NCBI GenBank assembly: GCA_029247985.1
Contig: JAQWKF010000006.1
Location: forward strand, 1 to 9,069
Direction of reading: 5' to 3'
DNA length: 9,069 nucleotides
From: Flavobacteriaceae bacterium
GTDB lineage: Bacteria; Bacteroidota; Bacteroidia; Flavobacteriales; Flavobacteriaceae
Shown one piece after another: positions 6,564-9,069 of the stretch. The notes beneath the pieces are model-generated. The model ran no database searches and had not been told where the DNA came from. It was given only the letters and a program-made list of their open reading frames with translations. Both the position numbers and the translations under genes were made by a program. How positions within the stretch are numbered: the stretch's first letter is position 1; each line of letters starts with the position of its first letter.

Positions 6564-7321
6564 TTCACAGCACCATTATAGGGCAGGGCGAAAGTCTTAT
6601 CATATTACACGGCTTTTTGGGGATGTCGGACAATTGGCGCACCCACGCCAAATTTTGGTCTACTCAATATGAAGTACACGCCATTGACCAACGCAACCAC
6701 GGGAAAAGTTTTCACAGCCAAGATTTTGATTACGATTTAATGGCAGCAGATATTATCCATTATATGGACGATCACAATATCCCACAAGCCATTGTACTTG
6801 GTCACTCTATGGGTGGTAAAACAGCCATGAACTTGGCGCTTCAATACCCTACTCGGGTTTCCAAACTCATAGTGGCGGACATAGCACCCAAAAAATATGA
6901 CGTAGACACTAAATTTTCAAATATTATAAAGGGGCTTTTGCATCTCAATGATTTGACACTTAACTCAAGGTCTGAAGCTGACAAGTTGCTTATGCCTTTT
7001 GTTCCAGAAATGGGCGTTCGCCAGTTTCTACTTAAAAATTTAGCTTGGACAGAACAAAAAACCCTTAAACTTCGTTGCAATATTGAAGTACTGCAACACA
7101 AGCTCAAAGAAATTGGTGCTGCACCAACTGGATTGCCCTACACAGGAAAGACGCTATTTTTAGCAGGAAAACAATCTGATTATGTATTGCAAACAGATAT
7201 GACTACCATACAGGACCTTTTCCCCAAAGCTTCATTACATTGGGTTGCCGACGCGGGCCATTGGCTTCATGCCGAAAACCCCAAAGGATTTACCATTGCC
7301 TTACAAGATTTCTTAAGTTAA
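6551..7321 (+). CDS. YbfF-like alpha/beta hydrolase (esterase), start codon uncertain
   Basis: Predicted cytosolic serine esterase; substrate unknown. It resembles E. coli YbfF along its length: HGFLGMSDNW (oxyanion loop), IDQRNHGKS, GHSMGGKTAMNLAL with nucleophile Ser (codon 6806-6808), VADIAPKKY, LFLAGKQSDYV with the acid Asp, and ADAGHWLHAENP with the His. The triad is complete. The start is a problem. Homology begins at about 6560 (LVHSTIIGQGESLIILHG; relatives read M-L-H-S-x-I-I-G), but between the in-frame stop at 6530-6532 and TTG 6617 there is no ATG, GTG or TTG. Starting at TTG 6617 or ATG 6623 would lose the first beta strand and the HG of the oxyanion loop. I give ATC 6551 (256 aa, 13-nt overlap with pdxJ) as a provisional start; ATT 6575 (248 aa) is another rare choice. 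A sequence error near 6555-6570 is also possible. Product call is firm, the 5' end is not. Confidence 0.85.
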   Translation: MDALVHSTIIGQGESLIILHGFLGMSDNWRTHAKFWSTQYEVHAIDQRNHGKSFHSQDFDYDLMAADIIHYMDDHNIPQAIVLGHSMGGKTAMNLALQYPTRVSKLIVADIAPKKYDVDTKFSNIIKGLLHLNDLTLNSRSEADKLLMPFVPEMGVRQFLLKNLAWTEQKTLKLRCNIEVLQHKLKEIGAAPTGLPYTGKTLFLAGKQSDYVLQTDMTTIQDLFPKASLHWVADAGHWLHAENPKGFTIALQDFLS

Positions 7322-7339
7322 TGCCCCCTTTAGCAGCAC

Positions 7340-7370
7340 TTTGACCTTGCTTAAAAATAGCCTACTTTTG
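7340..7370 (+). promoter_or_regulatory. Bacteroidota-type promoter of tig
   Basis: TTTG at 7340-7343 and TACTTTTG at 7363-7370, separated by exactly 19 bp, match the Bacteroidota -33/-7 consensus (TTTG, TAnnTTTG). The -7 box ends 20 bp before the tig ATG, leaving a short A-rich leader (AATAAAAAAA just before the ATG) in place of a Shine-Dalgarno. This is the best promoter in the window and separates tig-clpP from pdxJ-hydrolase. Confidence 0.8.
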
Positions 7371-7390
7371 CCAGCTATTAAATAAAAAAA

Positions 7391-8704
7391 ATGAACGTAA
7401 CGCGAAAAGACGTAGATGCACTAAATGCAGTGATTACCGTTGATATCAACCAAGAAGACGTTGCTCCTAAAGTGGAGCAAGTATTAAATGACTACCGCAA
7501 GCGCGCTGATATTCCTGGCTTTAGAAAAGGGAATGTGCCCATGGGAGTTATCAAAAAACAATACGGCCAGGCTGTTATGGTTGATGAGGTAAACAAGATG
7601 TTACAGTCCTCATTGAACGATTTCCTCAACGAAGAAAAGATTTCTATTTTGGGAAACCCACTTCCAGTTCCTGTAGACAATATTGATTGGGGTGCTCCTG
7701 CTTTTTCTTTTGATTTTGAACTGGGCTTGACGCCACAAGTGGCGGTAAAACTCCCCAACCGTAAAGCAGTTACACGATATGAAATTCAAGCAGACGAAAA
7801 GTTTGTAAACGAACAATTGGAACGCCTACAGAAACAATATGGTGCCATTGTTCCAACCGATGAAGTAACTGCTGACACAGAATTGACCGTTGGTGTTTCT
7901 TACGAAGGGGGTGCCGATCAGAAAAGCGCCACATTTACGGCTAGTGAGCTAAAAAGCAAGAAAGCCCTCAACGCTTTTAAAAAGGCTACCATTGGCGAAG
8001 TGGTTGAATTTTCAACCAAAGGCTTGTTTAAAGAAGCGCATGTATTGCGTCGTGTGATGGAAACACTTCCAGAAAAAGCGGTGACACTTTCACTTACCCT
8101 TCAAGAACGAAACAACCGCACTTTAGCCGATTTAGACCAAGATTTTTTCGATAAAGTATTTGGTAAAGACGCAGTAAAGTCTGCAACAGAATGTAAGGAA
8201 AAACTCAAAGCAGATGCAATGGGTCATTTTGAAACACAAGCCAACCAGAAGTTTATCAACGACATGACTGAACACTTGATTGATAACACCAAGTTTTCGC
8301 TTCCAGCAGCTTTCTTAAAAAAATGGATGCAAACAGCAGGTGAAAATCCAATAACAGAAGAGGAAGCCGAGGCAGAATACGCCAAATCAGAACGTGGCTT
8401 ACGCTACCAATTGATTGAATCAAAACTCATGCAAGAGCACAACCTTCAAATCACTAGAGAAGAAGTAGAAACATTTGCTAAAGATTTGATCAAAAAGCAA
8501 ATGGTGCAATATGGCCGCACAGATATTCAGGAAGAAGAACTTACAGAAATAACAGGACGTATTTTAGGCAACCAAGATGAGGTAAAACGCATCTCCGATC
8601 AGGTGATGAGTGAGAAAATGCGACAGTTGTTTTTAGAAAAAGGAAACATCAAAGTCAAGAAATTATCTTACGACGACTTTATCAAAGAAGCGTACAAAAA
8701 ATAA
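7391..8704 (+). CDS. tig: Trigger factor (ribosome-associated chaperone)
   Basis: Binds the ribosome near the exit tunnel (protein L23) and shields nascent chains. 437 aa, close to the usual length. The N-terminal ribosome-binding domain (about 1-115) has the signature GFRKG at 43-47 followed by NVP, at the same residue numbers as in E. coli. The middle part (about 150-240), where E. coli has an FKBP-type prolyl isomerase, shows no FKBP motif that I can recognise; instead there is VSYEGGADQKSATFTASELKSKKALNAFK. The C-terminal arms (about 245-437) are helical and charged, as expected for the chaperone cradle. It has its own promoter and an A-rich leader, and clpP follows after 29 bp on the same strand, the common tig-clpP order. 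Confidence 0.95.
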   Translation: MNVTRKDVDALNAVITVDINQEDVAPKVEQVLNDYRKRADIPGFRKGNVPMGVIKKQYGQAVMVDEVNKMLQSSLNDFLNEEKISILGNPLPVPVDNIDWGAPAFSFDFELGLTPQVAVKLPNRKAVTRYEIQADEKFVNEQLERLQKQYGAIVPTDEVTADTELTVGVSYEGGADQKSATFTASELKSKKALNAFKKATIGEVVEFSTKGLFKEAHVLRRVMETLPEKAVTLSLTLQERNNRTLADLDQDFFDKVFGKDAVKSATECKEKLKADAMGHFETQANQKFINDMTEHLIDNTKFSLPAAFLKKWMQTAGENPITEEEAEAEYAKSERGLRYQLIESKLMQEHNLQITREEVETFAKDLIKKQMVQYGRTDIQEEELTEITGRILGNQDEVKRISDQVMSEKMRQLFLEKGNIKVKKLSYDDFIKEAYKK

Positions 8705-8733
8705 TCGCTATATTTAACTTAGAACTTTAGGAA

Positions 8734-9069
8734 ATGGATTACGGAAAAGAATTTAAAAAGTACGCTACCAAGCATCACGGGATAAACTCCATGTATTACG
8801 ATGAATTGGTCAGTAGCCTAACGCCTTACATCATTGAAGAGCGTCAGTTGAATGTGGCCCAAATGGACGTGTTTTCACGTTTGATGATGGACCGTATTAT
8901 TTTTCTTGGAACAGGAATTAACGACAGTGTTGCGAATATCATTCAGGCGCAATTGTTGTTTTTAGAAAGCACCGATAAAACTAAAGACATCCAGATTTAC
9001 ATCAACTCTCCTGGGGGTAGTGTATATGCCGGTTTGGGGATCTATGATACCATGCAATTTATCAATCCT
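8734..9069 (+). CDS. clpP: ATP-dependent Clp protease proteolytic subunit (3' end cut by window)
   Basis: Serine peptidase that forms the double-heptamer chamber fed by ClpX or another Clp ATPase. The ATG at 8734 starts 112 codons that stay open to the window end: MDYGKEFKKYATKHHGINS, then SLTPYIIEERQLNVAQMDVFSRLMMDRIIFLG, IIQAQLLFLES, and IYINSPGGSVYAG with the oxyanion GGSV at 94-97, then YDTMQFINP. These match ClpP up to about half its length; the catalytic Ser, His and Asp lie beyond the edge. The first 30 or so residues, a flavobacterial form of the N-terminal region, differ from E. coli. No terminator or clear promoter lies in the 29 bp after tig, so co-transcription with tig is likely. 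Confidence 0.95.
   Translation, partial: MDYGKEFKKYATKHHGINSMYYDELVSSLTPYIIEERQLNVAQMDVFSRLMMDRIIFLGTGINDSVANIIQAQLLFLESTDKTKDIQIYINSPGGSVYAGLGIYDTMQFINP

Noticed and set aside
6545..6566. Programmed -1 frameshift joining PdxJ to the hydrolase
   Set aside because: The hydrolase frame is -1 relative to pdxJ and runs across its stop, but there is no X XXY YYZ slippery heptamer and no evident stem-loop after it. PdxJ also ends at a normal length.
7356..7379. Inverted repeat AATAGC / GCTATT around the tig -7 box, as an operator or terminator
   Set aside because: Arms are only 6 bp, AT-rich, with a 12-nt loop and no T-run after it; expected by chance in such DNA, and one arm lies in the promoter spacer.
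8729..8733. AGGAA as Shine-Dalgarno of clpP
   Set aside because: It touches the ATG directly, too close for normal pairing with 16S rRNA.
1..9069. A novel defence, mobile or biosynthetic system
   Set aside because: Every sizeable frame is accounted for by known housekeeping families in a familiar order, with no repeats, integrase, transposase, toxin-antitoxin pair or long empty stretch.

Overview
The window reads as a chromosomal housekeeping region from a member of the Bacteroidota, most likely class Flavobacteriia. Evidence: AT-rich DNA; promoters of the Bacteroidota type (a -7 box TAnnTTTG, with one full TTTG-N19-TACTTTTG before tig); few Shine-Dalgarno sites but A-rich leaders; a DUF6089/PorG-like protein beside uppS-bamA; PdxJ with the HPRPDERHI form of its active-site loop; and a trigger factor with an unrecognisable PPIase domain. 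I see no rRNA, tRNA, CRISPR array, insertion sequence, phage gene or defence gene.

Minus strand, read from about 5.8 kb leftwards, is one tightly packed envelope cluster: nadK (NAD kinase), a PorG/DUF6089-like outer-membrane protein, uppS (undecaprenyl-diphosphate synthase), bamA (barrel assembly), a long Skp/OmpH-like chaperone with a highly charged helical tail, and at the left edge the first 17 codons of what is probably a second Skp/OmpH-like gene. Spacings are 39 bp, 3 bp, a 29-nt overlap, 11 bp and 20 bp, so co-transcription is very likely. The theme is delivery, folding and insertion of outer-membrane proteins, plus the lipid carrier for wall and surface polysaccharide.

Plus strand, from 5.84 kb rightwards: pdxJ (vitamin B6 synthesis) followed by a YbfF-like alpha/beta hydrolase whose reading frame has no ordinary start codon in the right place, then a clear promoter, tig (trigger factor) and clpP (protease subunit, cut by the window end). 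tig-clpP is a protein quality-control unit. The two arms diverge from a 64-bp region (5780-5843) that holds a -7 box for each direction.

I found no new system. The points most worth a second look are the missing canonical start of the hydrolase, the TTG start of bamA inside uppS, the promoter box only 4 nt before nadK (possible leaderless mRNA), the long charged tail of the first OmpH protein, and the unlisted signal peptide at the left edge.
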